From: Spirodela intermedia
Taxonomy: Eukaryota; Streptophyta; Magnoliopsida; Alismatales; Araceae
Length of the DNA: 64,000 nt
Assembly (NCBI GenBank): GCA_902729315.2
Contig: LR746281.1
Location: 5,001-69,000 of the forward strand
Reading direction: 5' to 3'
The notes below the pieces were generated by a model. That model searched no databases. It was not told the origin of the DNA and worked only from the letters and a program-made list of their open reading frames with translations. Positions within the stretch are counted from its first letter, which is position 1. The number at the start of each line of letters is the position of its first letter. Positions 35,566 to 47,686 of this stretch are shown here, in pieces. Position numbers and translations under genes: made by a program.

Positions 35566-38557
35566 GACACTGGGGCCACAAACCACATGACTAGGAGGAG
35601 AAGTTTCTTCACGAATCTAGATGAAACAACATCTGGCTTTGTCAGATTTAGGGACAATTTCCATGTGAAAATCCATTGCTGAGACAATGTGGTGGTTCTT
35701 CGGTAAGATGGGGAGCAAATTCACTTTGGTAATGTTCTCTTTGTCCCTAAATTATGTGCTAATATTCTCAGTCTGGGCAGACTTGATGAAGGATGCAAGA
35801 TGATCACGCATGGGGGACGCTTGACCATTTATGACTAGGATGGAGCACTCCTAGCAGAAGTTCATCGCACGGAAGGGTGGCTCTATTTACTCAAGCTCAA
35901 AATGGAAGAAGAGTGTTTACTCACTAAAGAGGATGAGAATTCAAGTCGACTGTGGCACCGAAGGTTTGGCCATTTGACTTTTCATTCATTAAGGGAAATG
36001 TCGAGTAGAGCACTAGTGGAGGGACTTCCACTGATTAGGGTACTTGATCACATCTGCCGAAGTTGCTTAGTAGGCAAGCAATCTCGCACTCCATTCCTTA
36101 AAGCATCTGCTTACAGAGCTACTGAACCTCTTGAGTTGGTGTTAGCGAACATCTATGGCCCAATTAGCCCACCCACATTAGGGGGAAGCCAGTATTTCCT
36201 CCTCATTGTTGATGACTGCTCGAGGCTAATGTGGGTGGCTATGCTCAAGCATAAATTTGAAGCATTTAGTCAATTTAAGAAGTTCAAAATGCTGGCTGAA
36301 GCTGAGAAGGGGACAAAGCTCAAGTGTCTTTAGATAGACAAAGGTAGAGAATTTAATTTTGATGAATTTAATTCTTTTTGTACTTCTTAGGGCATCAAAT
36401 GGCAGTTGACTGCCCCCTACTCCCAACAGCAAAATGGAGTTGTGTAAAGAAAGAATTGGACAATTATGTCCTTAGTCCGGAGCATGTTGAAGGAAAAAGC
36501 ACTACCTCAAGAATTATGGGGAGAGGCTGTAAGTACGGTAGTTTATCTTCTTAATCAGTCGTCTACTCACAATCTGCAGATGTTGACCCTTAATGACAAG
36601 TGGAATGGCAAAAAGCCCTCAATTTAGCATTTACAAGTGTTTGGCTTAATTGTTCATGTGAAATGCACTAAATCTCCACAAAAAAAGCTTGAAGATTGCA
36701 GCACCCCTATGGTGTTCATAGGCTATGAAGTTAGCTCAAAGGCTTACCGCTGCTTTGACCCGGTCAACGATACAGTCCATATCAGCCGAGATGTTGTTTT
36801 TGAAGAAGATGCTCAGTGGAATTGGGAAAAAAGAGGTGAGAATATTCTTGAGCTCACATTTTTTCCTAATTTTTTCTGCTGACCAAGGGATGGATGAGCC
36901 AATTGTCCTCGAGGATGAAGATGAAGAGAGAGACTCTGAGACTTAAGAGTCATTTCCGGTCGCACACTCGGATTCTGAAGAAATTCAACCTGCAAGATTC
37001 AAGTCCTTAGCTAAATTGTATAGTGAGACCGGCCCAATACGCTATGAGATGGGACATTGCTTGCTTTCTAGTGATGAGCTTGTGACCTATGCTGAAGCTT
37101 CATGAGAGGAAGCATGGAGGAAGGCTATGAGAGATGAGATGGAAGCTATAGATCAAAGTCAAACTTGGGAGTTAGTCACAACCCCAACTAGTTGCAGGCC
37201 AATTGGGCTTAAGTGGATCTTTGAGCTCAAGAAGAATGCTCGAGGAGAAGTTTTGAGACACAAGGCAAGACCTGTTGTAAAGGGTTACTTAAAGAAGCAA
37301 GGCATAGACTATGATGAGATATTTGCTCCAGTGGTTCAATTTGAGACAATTTGTGTGCTGATTACAATTTCAGCTCAAAATAGTTGGGCATTACATCATC
37401 TAGATGTGAAATCTGCCTTTCTAAATGGAGATGTGGATGAAGAGCTACATCTCAAGTAACTTGAGGGATTTATTGTGAAGGATAAAAAGGGTTGTGTTCT
37501 GAAGCTGAAGAAAGCCCCACGTGTATGGTATTTCAAACTGCATAATTGCTTAGTCTCACTCGGTTTCAAGAGAAGCAAACATGAGTAAGTTGTCTACTTG
37601 AAGTCTTCAAATAGAGTTCACTTGATCATCGAAGTCTATGTGGATGATCTTATTGTCATAGGTGAGAATGATAGTGACATTAGTGAGTTCAAAGGTCAAA
37701 TAAAACATTTCTTTGAGATGAGTGACATCGGGCACCTTTGCTCTTATTTGGGCATTGAAATGGTTCAAAAAGAAGCTTGCATTACTTTGTTTTAGAGAAC
37801 TTATGCGCTAACAATACTGGATTTTGCAAAGATGGGCGATTGTAATCCAATGCAAGCTCCACTTGAAGCTAGAGTCAAATTTAGTCAATCAAATTCAGGG
37901 CCATCAGTTGACTCTACCTACTTTCGAAGCCTCATTGGAAGCTTAAGGTATTTGACTCACACCCATCCTGATTTGACATATTTTGTGGGATTTCTGAGTA
38001 GGTTTATGGAGCACCCTACTTCAAAACATCTCACGGCGATCAAGTGAGTTTTGAGGTACCTAAAAGGTACTATTCACTATGATTTAGTCTATGAAAAAAG
38101 ACAGACAGGGGCAAAATTAATTGGCTACAGTGATAACAATTTTACTAGTGTTGTGCAAGACAGGAAAAGCACCTCAGGGCAGGTCTTTTTCCTTGGTAAA
38201 ATGGTGATTAACTGGGCTTCATAAAAGAAAAATTCAGTAGCCTTATCTTCGTGTGAAGTGGAGTATATTGCTGCTCTTACTACTGCATGTCAGGGCGTGT
38301 GGCTAAATCGTCTCATTAGCGAATTAAGAAGAGTAGAAGAGGGGAGTATGAAACTCCTTGTAGATAACAAATCTACCATTATCCTAAGCAAGAATCCGGT
38401 GCATTATACCGGAATGAAGCACATTGACATTCGTTTTCACTTTATTCGTCAGTGTGTAGAAGACAAGAAGATCTCAGTGGACTATGTGAAGACAGAGGAT
38501 CAGCTGACAGATATCCTCACCAAGTCACTGGGAAAACTAAAATTTGTGGAGATGTGA
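35566..38557 (+). pseudogene. copia pol remnant (protease, integrase, RT, RNase H), first copy
   Basis: The protease motif DTGATNH is at about 35566. The GAG-pre-integrase HHCC region (LWHRRFGH ... CRSCLVGKQ) is at about 35950-36085. The integrase core follows; its first acidic residue appears replaced (LANIYGP instead of a D at that position). RT pieces are at 37127-37459 (KARPVVKGYLKKQGIDYDEI) and near 37637 (YVDDLIVIG intact). RNase H is at 38258-38557 (SSCEVEYIA, VDNKS, DILTKSLG). At least ten in-frame stops are present, many explicable by C-to-T change. Only bases from 35623 onward belong to the tandem array. Confidence 0.92.
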
Positions 38558-38610
38558 GAGCGCCTGGGATCAAGGATGTCCATATGGAGGAGCTGGAGCA
38601 AGGAGGAGAT

Positions 38611-38974
38611 TGAAGGGCTTGATCCAGCCCCATCGTGCACCGCCGTGGATTGTCGTCTCCGGCAAATTCTCTGGCGAGACTGATTTGGGCGTTTTCCTTC
38701 TTTCGGGTGATTATTTTCTGTTTGCAGGATTGATCGGGGGCCGTCCATCATCAGGAGTTATAACGGCGAGGATGGTGCCACCTCGGACACCAAGCCAGCT
38801 CAGTCAGGAGTTAGTTGCGTGCTCTCTCTCTCCTACGACGATTGGCTCCCCTATATAATGGGCTGTGTTCGACGTATTGACATGCGGAACATTCTCTCCT
38901 ACGACGATTTCTCCTTCTTGATTCTTCCTTTATCCGGAAGTTCTTGGAGCGGATCTAGCTTTGCGAAGCCAACA
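38611..38974 (+). repeat. copia 3' LTR (array copy 1)
   Basis: Begins TGAAGGGCTTGATCC and ends GCGAAGCCAACA. It contains CTATATAATG at 38851-38860, a good TATA box. On the plus strand it would drive transcription rightward into the LOR intron and across exon 1 in antisense. Confidence 0.93.
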
Positions 38975-39192
38975 CCCATCTCTGGTGCAGGCTCGCCACT
39001 ACATCATCGAACCAGAAAATTTAAAATCCCAGATTCTTCCCCGATCTGGAATTAATTTTTTAAATGACGGAAGAATATATAACCGTGCTCGTAAACACTA
39101 ACCGCTGGCCCTGCCAATGATGAAGATTTAAGAGAGCGAAATAGTAGAAACCGGAAAAGATAAGACGGCGAAGGAGTCGGTAAGCAACTCAC
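38975..39192 (-). pseudogene. LOR exon 2 stub and intron (array copy 1)
   Basis: Minus-strand LHQRW codons (about 38976-38992) are the start of the second LOR exon, cut off by the copia insertion at 38975. The LOR intron continues to 39192, where the donor GTGAGT follows exon 1. The upstream acceptor TAG (before TGGCGAGCC) does not restore the reading frame; an alternative CACCAG acceptor at 38981 would, at the cost of the LHQ codons. The copies recur at 43222-43439 and 47469-47686. Confidence 0.7.
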
Positions 39193-39543
39193 CTTCCTGC
39201 GAACGGTGAGAATACAGTCGCCGCAGGGTCCCAGAAGGACGACCTCGTCTCTCGCCGGAGCTCGCCTCCCCATGACGTGGTGAGAATCGTAGTCATACGA
39301 GTCCACCCGAAACACAAGCTCCCCCATCTCCTCCCCCTCACTTACTTTCCCCTCGCTCAGATGGCGATCCCCGTCTGGACTCTCGACGTGTCGCCGACGG
39401 TGGTGCTCATAGACCGGGAATCCATCGCCTGGGTAGAAGAGGGACGTCTTCTGTACCGTCAGCTGCCTCTCCTCGGAGGCCAGACAGAACCTTTCTGCCA
39501 CGATCGGAACCACGGCATCGGATCGCCTTCTCGCCCCTCTCAC
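39193..39543 (-). pseudogene. LOR gene exon 1 (array copy 1)
   Basis: 117 residues of a LURP-one-related protein, from Met at 39543 to the donor GTGAGT after RRK. Recognisable parts: an ERFCLASEERQLTVQKTSLF start, YPGDGFPVYEH, ELVFRVDSYDYD and LLGPCGDCILTVRRK. This is the first half of the Tubby-like LOR fold; the second half (33761-34151) is separated by the copia element and lies only beside the first copy. The exon itself shows no stop or shift. With the 3' exon displaced, any transcript should read into the LTR. The 5' flank includes a GA repeat (39593-39613). Confidence 0.87.
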
Positions 39544-39869
39544 TATTTGCCCCGGCCATCACTCTCGAGTTCAGCTCGACAATACCAAAAGCAGAGAGAG
39601 AGAGAGAGAGAGCTCATGTGGATCGTATTCGTGGAGCAAGGACGTCGACGAGGCATACTACTATCCTCAGGTTTCTGACGCGTGGCAAACGGCATCTACC
39701 AGCCACGTCGGCCCGCGACAGTGACATCGCTCGCCCAGAAGAAACCAACCAAGAATGTACGCTTCGGTAGTGTGCGAGTCCCCTCCCCACACCCGTAACA
39801 GTCTGCGCTAGAGGGCGAGTGGTGGCGCATGCGTTGGGTGAATGAAGAAGCACTCTATGGGTGAATGAA

Positions 39870-42804
39870 GAAACAACATCTGGCTTTGTCAGATTTAGGG
39901 ACAATTTCCATGTGAAAATCCATTGCTGAGACAATGTGGTGGTTCTTCGGTAAGATGGGGAGCAAATTCACTTTGGTAATGTTCTCTTTGTCCCTAAATT
40001 ATGTGCTAATATTCTCAGTCTGGGCAGACTTGATGAAGGATGCAAGATGATCACGCATGGGGGACGCTTGACCATTTATGACTAGGATGGAGCACTCCTA
40101 GCAGAAGTTCATCGCACGGAAGGGTGGCTCTATTTACTCAAGCTCAAAATGGAAGAAGAGTGTTTACTCACTAAAGAGGATGAGAATTCAAGTCGACTGT
40201 GGCACCGAAGGTTTGGCCATTTGACTTTTCATTCATTAAGGGAAATGTCGAGTAGAGCACTAGTGGAGGGACTTCCACTGATTAGGGTACTTGATCACAT
40301 CTGCCGAAGTTGCTTAGTAGGCAAGCAATCTCGCACTCCATTCCTTAAAGCATCTGCTTACAGAGCTACTGAACCTCTTGAGTTGGTGTTAGCGAACATC
40401 TATGGCCCAATTAGCCCACCCACATTAGGGGGAAGCCAGTATTTCCTCCTCATTGTTGATGACTGCTCGAGGCTAATGTGGGTGGCTATGCTCAAGCATA
40501 AATTTGAAGCATTTAGTCAATTTAAGAAGTTCAAAATGCTGGCTGAAGCTGAGAAGGGGACAAAGCTCAAGTGTCTTTAGATAGACAAAGGTAGAGAATT
40601 TAATTTTGATGAATTTAATTCTTTTTGTACTTCTTAGGGCATCAAATGGCAGTTGACTGCCCCCTACTCCCAACAGCAAAATGGAGTTGTGTAAAGAAAG
40701 AATTGGACAATTATGTCCTTAGTCCGGAGCATGTTGAAGGAAAAAGCACTACCTCAAGAATTATGGGGAGAGGCTGTAAGTACGGTAGTTTATCTTCTTA
40801 ATCAGTCGTCTACTCACAATCTGCAGATGTTGACCCTTAATGACAAGTGGAATGGCAAAAAGCCCTCAATTTAGCATTTACAAGTGTTTGGCTTAATTGT
40901 TCATGTGAAATGCACTAAATCTCCACAAAAAAAGCTTGAAGATTGCAGCACCCCTATGGTGTTCATAGGCTATGAAGTTAGCTCAAAGGCTTACCGCTGC
41001 TTTGACCCGGTCAACGATACAGTCCATATCAGCCGAGATGTTGTTTTTGAAGAAGATGCTCAGTGGAATTGGGAAAAAAGAGGTGAGAATATTCTTGAGC
41101 TCACATTTTTTCCTAATTTTTTCTGCTGACCAAGGGATGGATGAGCCAATTGTCCTCGAGGATGAAGATGAAGAGAGAGACTCTGAGACTTAAGAGTCAT
41201 TTCCGGTCGCACACTCGGATTCTGAAGAAATTCAACCTGCAAGATTCAAGTCCTTAGCTAAATTGTATAGTGAGACCGGCCCAATACGCTATGAGATGGG
41301 ACATTGCTTGCTTTCTAGTGATGAGCTTGTGACCTATGCTGAAGCTTCATGAGAGGAAGCATGGAGGAAGGCTATGAGAGATGAGATGGAAGCTATAGAT
41401 CAAAGTCAAACTTGGGAGTTAGTCACAACCCCAACTAGTTGCAGGCCAATTGGGCTTAAGTGGATCTTTGAGCTCAAGAAGAATGCTCGAGGAGAAGTTT
41501 TGAGACACAAGGCAAGACCTGTTGTAAAGGGTTACTTAAAGAAGCAAGGCATAGACTATGATGAGATATTTGCTCCAGTGGTTCAATTTGAGACAATTTG
41601 TGTGCTGATTACAATTTCAGCTCAAAATAGTTGGGCATTACATCATCTAGATGTGAAATCTGCCTTTCTAAATGGAGATGTGGATGAAGAGCTACATCTC
41701 AAGTAACTTGAGGGATTTATTGTGAAGGATAAAAAGGGTTGTGTTCTGAAGCTGAAGAAAGCCCCACGTGTATGGTATTTCAAACTGCATAATTGCTTAG
41801 TCTCACTCGGTTTCAAGAGAAGCAAACATGAGTAAGTTGTCTACTTGAAGTCTTCAAATAGAGTTCACTTGATCATCGAAGTCTATGTGGATGATCTTAT
41901 TGTCATAGGTGAGAATGATAGTGACATTAGTGAGTTCAAAGGTCAAATAAAACATTTCTTTGAGATGAGTGACATCGGGCACCTTTGCTCTTATTTGGGC
42001 ATTGAAATGGTTCAAAAAGAAGCTTGCATTACTTTGTTTTAGAGAACTTATGCGCTAACAATACTGGATTTTGCAAAGATGGGCGATTGTAATCCAATGC
42101 AAGCTCCACTTGAAGCTAGAGTCAAATTTAGTCAATCAAATTCAGGGCCATCAGTTGACTCTACCTACTTTCGAAGCCTCATTGGAAGCTTAAGGTATTT
42201 GACTCACACCCATCCTGATTTGACATATTTTGTGGGATTTCTGAGTAGGTTTATGGAGCACCCTACTTCAAAACATCTCACGGCGATCAAGTGAGTTTTG
42301 AGGTACCTAAAAGGTACTATTCACTATGATTTAGTCTATGAAAAAAGACAGACAGGGGCAAAATTAATTGGCTACAGTGATAACAATTTTACTAGTGTTG
42401 TGCAAGACAGGAAAAGCACCTCAGGGCAGGTCTTTTTCCTTGGTAAAATGGTGATTAACTGGGCTTCATAAAAGAAAAATTCAGTAGCCTTATCTTCGTG
42501 TGAAGTGGAGTATATTGCTGCTCTTACTACTGCATGTCAGGGCGTGTGGCTAAATCGTCTCATTAGCGAATTAAGAAGAGTAGAAGAGGGGAGTATGAAA
42601 CTCCTTGTAGATAACAAATCTACCATTATCCTAAGCAAGAATCCGGTGCATTATACCGGAATGAAGCACATTGACATTCGTTTTCACTTTATTCGTCAGT
42701 GTGTAGAAGACAAGAAGATCTCAGTGGACTATGTGAAGACAGAGGATCAGCTGACAGATATCCTCACCAAGTCACTGGGAAAACTAAAATTTGTGGAGAT
42801 GTGA
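39870..42804 (+). pseudogene. copia pol remnant, array copy 2
   Basis: Duplicate of 35623-38557, starting just after the protease and lacking gag, primer site and 5' LTR. It has the same stop codons and RT and RNase H motifs as copy 1. It is not an independent insertion: its left edge is the array junction, not an LTR. Confidence 0.95.
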
Positions 42805-42857
42805 GAGCGCCTGGGATCAAGGATGTCCATATGGAGGAGCTGGAGCAAGGAGGAGAT

Positions 42858-43221
42858 TGAAGGGCTTGATCCAGCCCCATCGTGCACCGCCGTGGATTGT
42901 CGTCTCCGGCAAATTCTCTGGCGAGACTGATTTGGGCGTTTTCCTTCTTTCGGGTGATTATTTTCTGTTTGCAGGATTGATCGGGGGCCGTCCATCATCA
43001 GGAGTTATAACGGCGAGGATGGTGCCACCTCGGACACCAAGCCAGCTCAGTCAGGAGTTAGTTGCGTGCTCTCTCTCTCCTACGACGATTGGCTCCCCTA
43101 TATAATGGGCTGTGTTCGACGTATTGACATGCGGAACATTCTCTCCTACGACGATTTCTCCTTCTTGATTCTTCCTTTATCCGGAAGTTCTTGGAGCGGA
43201 TCTAGCTTTGCGAAGCCAACA
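42858..43221 (+). repeat. copia 3' LTR, array copy 2
   Basis: Same sequence as 38611-38974, including the CTATATAATG TATA box. It is followed by the same LOR stub. Confidence 0.95.
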
Positions 43222-43439
43222 CCCATCTCTGGTGCAGGCTCGCCACTACATCATCGAACCAGAAAATTTAAAATCCCAGATTCTTCCCCGATCTGGAATT
43301 AATTTTTTAAATGACGGAAGAATATATAACCGTGCTCGTAAACACTAACCGCTGGCCCTGCCAATGATGAAGATTTAAGAGAGCGAAATAGTAGAAACCG
43401 GAAAAGATAAGACGGCGAAGGAGTCGGTAAGCAACTCAC

Positions 43440-43790
43440 CTTCCTGCGAACGGTGAGAATACAGTCGCCGCAGGGTCCCAGAAGGACGACCTCGTCTCTC
43501 GCCGGAGCTCGCCTCCCCATGACGTGGTGAGAATCGTAGTCATACGAGTCCACCCGAAACACAAGCTCCCCCATCTCCTCCCCCTCACTTACTTTCCCCT
43601 CGCTCAGATGGCGATCCCCGTCTGGACTCTCGACGTGTCGCCGACGGTGGTGCTCATAGACCGGGAATCCATCGCCTGGGTAGAAGAGGGACGTCTTCTG
43701 TACCGTCAGCTGCCTCTCCTCGGAGGCCAGACAGAACCTTTCTGCCACGATCGGAACCACGGCATCGGATCGCCTTCTCGCCCCTCTCAC
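43440..43790 (-). pseudogene. LOR exon 1, array copy 2
   Basis: Identical in translation to the exon at 39193-39543 (117 residues ending in RRK before GTGAGT), with the same 5' flank. It has no matching exon 2; downstream on its strand are the LOR intron, the exon 2 stub and the copia LTR. Confidence 0.9.
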
Positions 43791-44116
43791 TATTTGCCCC
43801 GGCCATCACTCTCGAGTTCAGCTCGACAATACCAAAAGCAGAGAGAGAGAGAGAGAGAGCTCATGTGGATCGTATTCGTGGAGCAAGGACGTCGACGAGG
43901 CATACTACTATCCTCAGGTTTCTGACGCGTGGCAAACGGCATCTACCAGCCACGTCGGCCCGCGACAGTGACATCGCTCGCCCAGAAGAAACCAACCAAG
44001 AATGTACGCTTCGGTAGTGTGCGAGTCCCCTCCCCACACCCGTAACAGTCTGCGCTAGAGGGCGAGTGGTGGCGCATGCGTTGGGTGAATGAAGAAGCAC
44101 TCTATGGGTGAATGAA

Positions 44117-47051
44117 GAAACAACATCTGGCTTTGTCAGATTTAGGGACAATTTCCATGTGAAAATCCATTGCTGAGACAATGTGGTGGTTCTTCGGTAA
44201 GATGGGGAGCAAATTCACTTTGGTAATGTTCTCTTTGTCCCTAAATTATGTGCTAATATTCTCAGTCTGGGCAGACTTGATGAAGGATGCAAGATGATCA
44301 CGCATGGGGGACGCTTGACCATTTATGACTAGGATGGAGCACTCCTAGCAGAAGTTCATCGCACGGAAGGGTGGCTCTATTTACTCAAGCTCAAAATGGA
44401 AGAAGAGTGTTTACTCACTAAAGAGGATGAGAATTCAAGTCGACTGTGGCACCGAAGGTTTGGCCATTTGACTTTTCATTCATTAAGGGAAATGTCGAGT
44501 AGAGCACTAGTGGAGGGACTTCCACTGATTAGGGTACTTGATCACATCTGCCGAAGTTGCTTAGTAGGCAAGCAATCTCGCACTCCATTCCTTAAAGCAT
44601 CTGCTTACAGAGCTACTGAACCTCTTGAGTTGGTGTTAGCGAACATCTATGGCCCAATTAGCCCACCCACATTAGGGGGAAGCCAGTATTTCCTCCTCAT
44701 TGTTGATGACTGCTCGAGGCTAATGTGGGTGGCTATGCTCAAGCATAAATTTGAAGCATTTAGTCAATTTAAGAAGTTCAAAATGCTGGCTGAAGCTGAG
44801 AAGGGGACAAAGCTCAAGTGTCTTTAGATAGACAAAGGTAGAGAATTTAATTTTGATGAATTTAATTCTTTTTGTACTTCTTAGGGCATCAAATGGCAGT
44901 TGACTGCCCCCTACTCCCAACAGCAAAATGGAGTTGTGTAAAGAAAGAATTGGACAATTATGTCCTTAGTCCGGAGCATGTTGAAGGAAAAAGCACTACC
45001 TCAAGAATTATGGGGAGAGGCTGTAAGTACGGTAGTTTATCTTCTTAATCAGTCGTCTACTCACAATCTGCAGATGTTGACCCTTAATGACAAGTGGAAT
45101 GGCAAAAAGCCCTCAATTTAGCATTTACAAGTGTTTGGCTTAATTGTTCATGTGAAATGCACTAAATCTCCACAAAAAAAGCTTGAAGATTGCAGCACCC
45201 CTATGGTGTTCATAGGCTATGAAGTTAGCTCAAAGGCTTACCGCTGCTTTGACCCGGTCAACGATACAGTCCATATCAGCCGAGATGTTGTTTTTGAAGA
45301 AGATGCTCAGTGGAATTGGGAAAAAAGAGGTGAGAATATTCTTGAGCTCACATTTTTTCCTAATTTTTTCTGCTGACCAAGGGATGGATGAGCCAATTGT
45401 CCTCGAGGATGAAGATGAAGAGAGAGACTCTGAGACTTAAGAGTCATTTCCGGTCGCACACTCGGATTCTGAAGAAATTCAACCTGCAAGATTCAAGTCC
45501 TTAGCTAAATTGTATAGTGAGACCGGCCCAATACGCTATGAGATGGGACATTGCTTGCTTTCTAGTGATGAGCTTGTGACCTATGCTGAAGCTTCATGAG
45601 AGGAAGCATGGAGGAAGGCTATGAGAGATGAGATGGAAGCTATAGATCAAAGTCAAACTTGGGAGTTAGTCACAACCCCAACTAGTTGCAGGCCAATTGG
45701 GCTTAAGTGGATCTTTGAGCTCAAGAAGAATGCTCGAGGAGAAGTTTTGAGACACAAGGCAAGACCTGTTGTAAAGGGTTACTTAAAGAAGCAAGGCATA
45801 GACTATGATGAGATATTTGCTCCAGTGGTTCAATTTGAGACAATTTGTGTGCTGATTACAATTTCAGCTCAAAATAGTTGGGCATTACATCATCTAGATG
45901 TGAAATCTGCCTTTCTAAATGGAGATGTGGATGAAGAGCTACATCTCAAGTAACTTGAGGGATTTATTGTGAAGGATAAAAAGGGTTGTGTTCTGAAGCT
46001 GAAGAAAGCCCCACGTGTATGGTATTTCAAACTGCATAATTGCTTAGTCTCACTCGGTTTCAAGAGAAGCAAACATGAGTAAGTTGTCTACTTGAAGTCT
46101 TCAAATAGAGTTCACTTGATCATCGAAGTCTATGTGGATGATCTTATTGTCATAGGTGAGAATGATAGTGACATTAGTGAGTTCAAAGGTCAAATAAAAC
46201 ATTTCTTTGAGATGAGTGACATCGGGCACCTTTGCTCTTATTTGGGCATTGAAATGGTTCAAAAAGAAGCTTGCATTACTTTGTTTTAGAGAACTTATGC
46301 GCTAACAATACTGGATTTTGCAAAGATGGGCGATTGTAATCCAATGCAAGCTCCACTTGAAGCTAGAGTCAAATTTAGTCAATCAAATTCAGGGCCATCA
46401 GTTGACTCTACCTACTTTCGAAGCCTCATTGGAAGCTTAAGGTATTTGACTCACACCCATCCTGATTTGACATATTTTGTGGGATTTCTGAGTAGGTTTA
46501 TGGAGCACCCTACTTCAAAACATCTCACGGCGATCAAGTGAGTTTTGAGGTACCTAAAAGGTACTATTCACTATGATTTAGTCTATGAAAAAAGACAGAC
46601 AGGGGCAAAATTAATTGGCTACAGTGATAACAATTTTACTAGTGTTGTGCAAGACAGGAAAAGCACCTCAGGGCAGGTCTTTTTCCTTGGTAAAATGGTG
46701 ATTAACTGGGCTTCATAAAAGAAAAATTCAGTAGCCTTATCTTCGTGTGAAGTGGAGTATATTGCTGCTCTTACTACTGCATGTCAGGGCGTGTGGCTAA
46801 ATCGTCTCATTAGCGAATTAAGAAGAGTAGAAGAGGGGAGTATGAAACTCCTTGTAGATAACAAATCTACCATTATCCTAAGCAAGAATCCGGTGCATTA
46901 TACCGGAATGAAGCACATTGACATTCGTTTTCACTTTATTCGTCAGTGTGTAGAAGACAAGAAGATCTCAGTGGACTATGTGAAGACAGAGGATCAGCTG
47001 ACAGATATCCTCACCAAGTCACTGGGAAAACTAAAATTTGTGGAGATGTGA
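44117..47051 (+). pseudogene. copia pol remnant, array copy 3
   Basis: Third copy of the truncated pol remnant, same stops and motifs as copies 1 and 2; no gag or 5' LTR of its own. Confidence 0.95.
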
Positions 47052-47104
47052 GAGCGCCTGGGATCAAGGATGTCCATATGGAGGAGCTGGAGCAAGGAGG
47101 AGAT

Positions 47105-47468
47105 TGAAGGGCTTGATCCAGCCCCATCGTGCACCGCCGTGGATTGTCGTCTCCGGCAAATTCTCTGGCGAGACTGATTTGGGCGTTTTCCTTCTTTCGG
47201 GTGATTATTTTCTGTTTGCAGGATTGATCGGGGGCCGTCCATCATCAGGAGTTATAACGGCGAGGATGGTGCCACCTCGGACACCAAGCCAGCTCAGTCA
47301 GGAGTTAGTTGCGTGCTCTCTCTCTCCTACGACGATTGGCTCCCCTATATAATGGGCTGTGTTCGACGTATTGACATGCGGAACATTCTCTCCTACGACG
47401 ATTTCTCCTTCTTGATTCTTCCTTTATCCGGAAGTTCTTGGAGCGGATCTAGCTTTGCGAAGCCAACA
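47105..47468 (+). repeat. copia 3' LTR, array copy 3
   Basis: Same as 38611-38974; promoter motif retained. Confidence 0.95.
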
Positions 47469-47686
47469 CCCATCTCTGGTGCAGGCTCGCCACTACATCA
47501 TCGAACCAGAAAATTTAAAATCCCAGATTCTTCCCCGATCTGGAATTAATTTTTTAAATGACGGAAGAATATATAACCGTGCTCGTAAACACTAACCGCT
47601 GGCCCTGCCAATGATGAAGATTTAAGAGAGCGAAATAGTAGAAACCGGAAAAGATAAGACGGCGAAGGAGTCGGTAAGCAACTCAC

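Larger units (their letters stand above)
34152..38974 (+). mobile_element. Ty1/copia LTR retrotransposon, decayed, inserted in the LOR exon
   Basis: 5' LTR 34152-34510, 3' LTR 38611-38974, both TG...CA. A perfect 5-bp target duplication CCCAT lies at 34147-34151 and 38975-38979. The primer site after the 5' LTR (34513-34525) reads TGGTATCAGAGCC, matching initiator methionine tRNA. A purine-rich tract precedes the 3' LTR. Domain order is gag, protease, integrase, reverse transcriptase, RNase H, which defines copia. Many stops interrupt the frame, so it cannot encode its own proteins. The LTRs differ at about 14 substitutions and 3 small indels over about 360 bp (about 4%), so the insertion is not very recent. 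Confidence 0.96.

Noticed and set aside
38544-39055. Plus-strand ORFs of 104 and 78 codons repeated three times
   Set aside because: They are chance frames in the copia 3' LTR and LOR intron; they repeat only because the whole unit is triplicated.
39277-39678. 133-codon plus-strand ORF repeated three times
   Set aside because: It is antisense to LOR exon 1, whose minus-strand reading shows clear LURP-one-related motifs.
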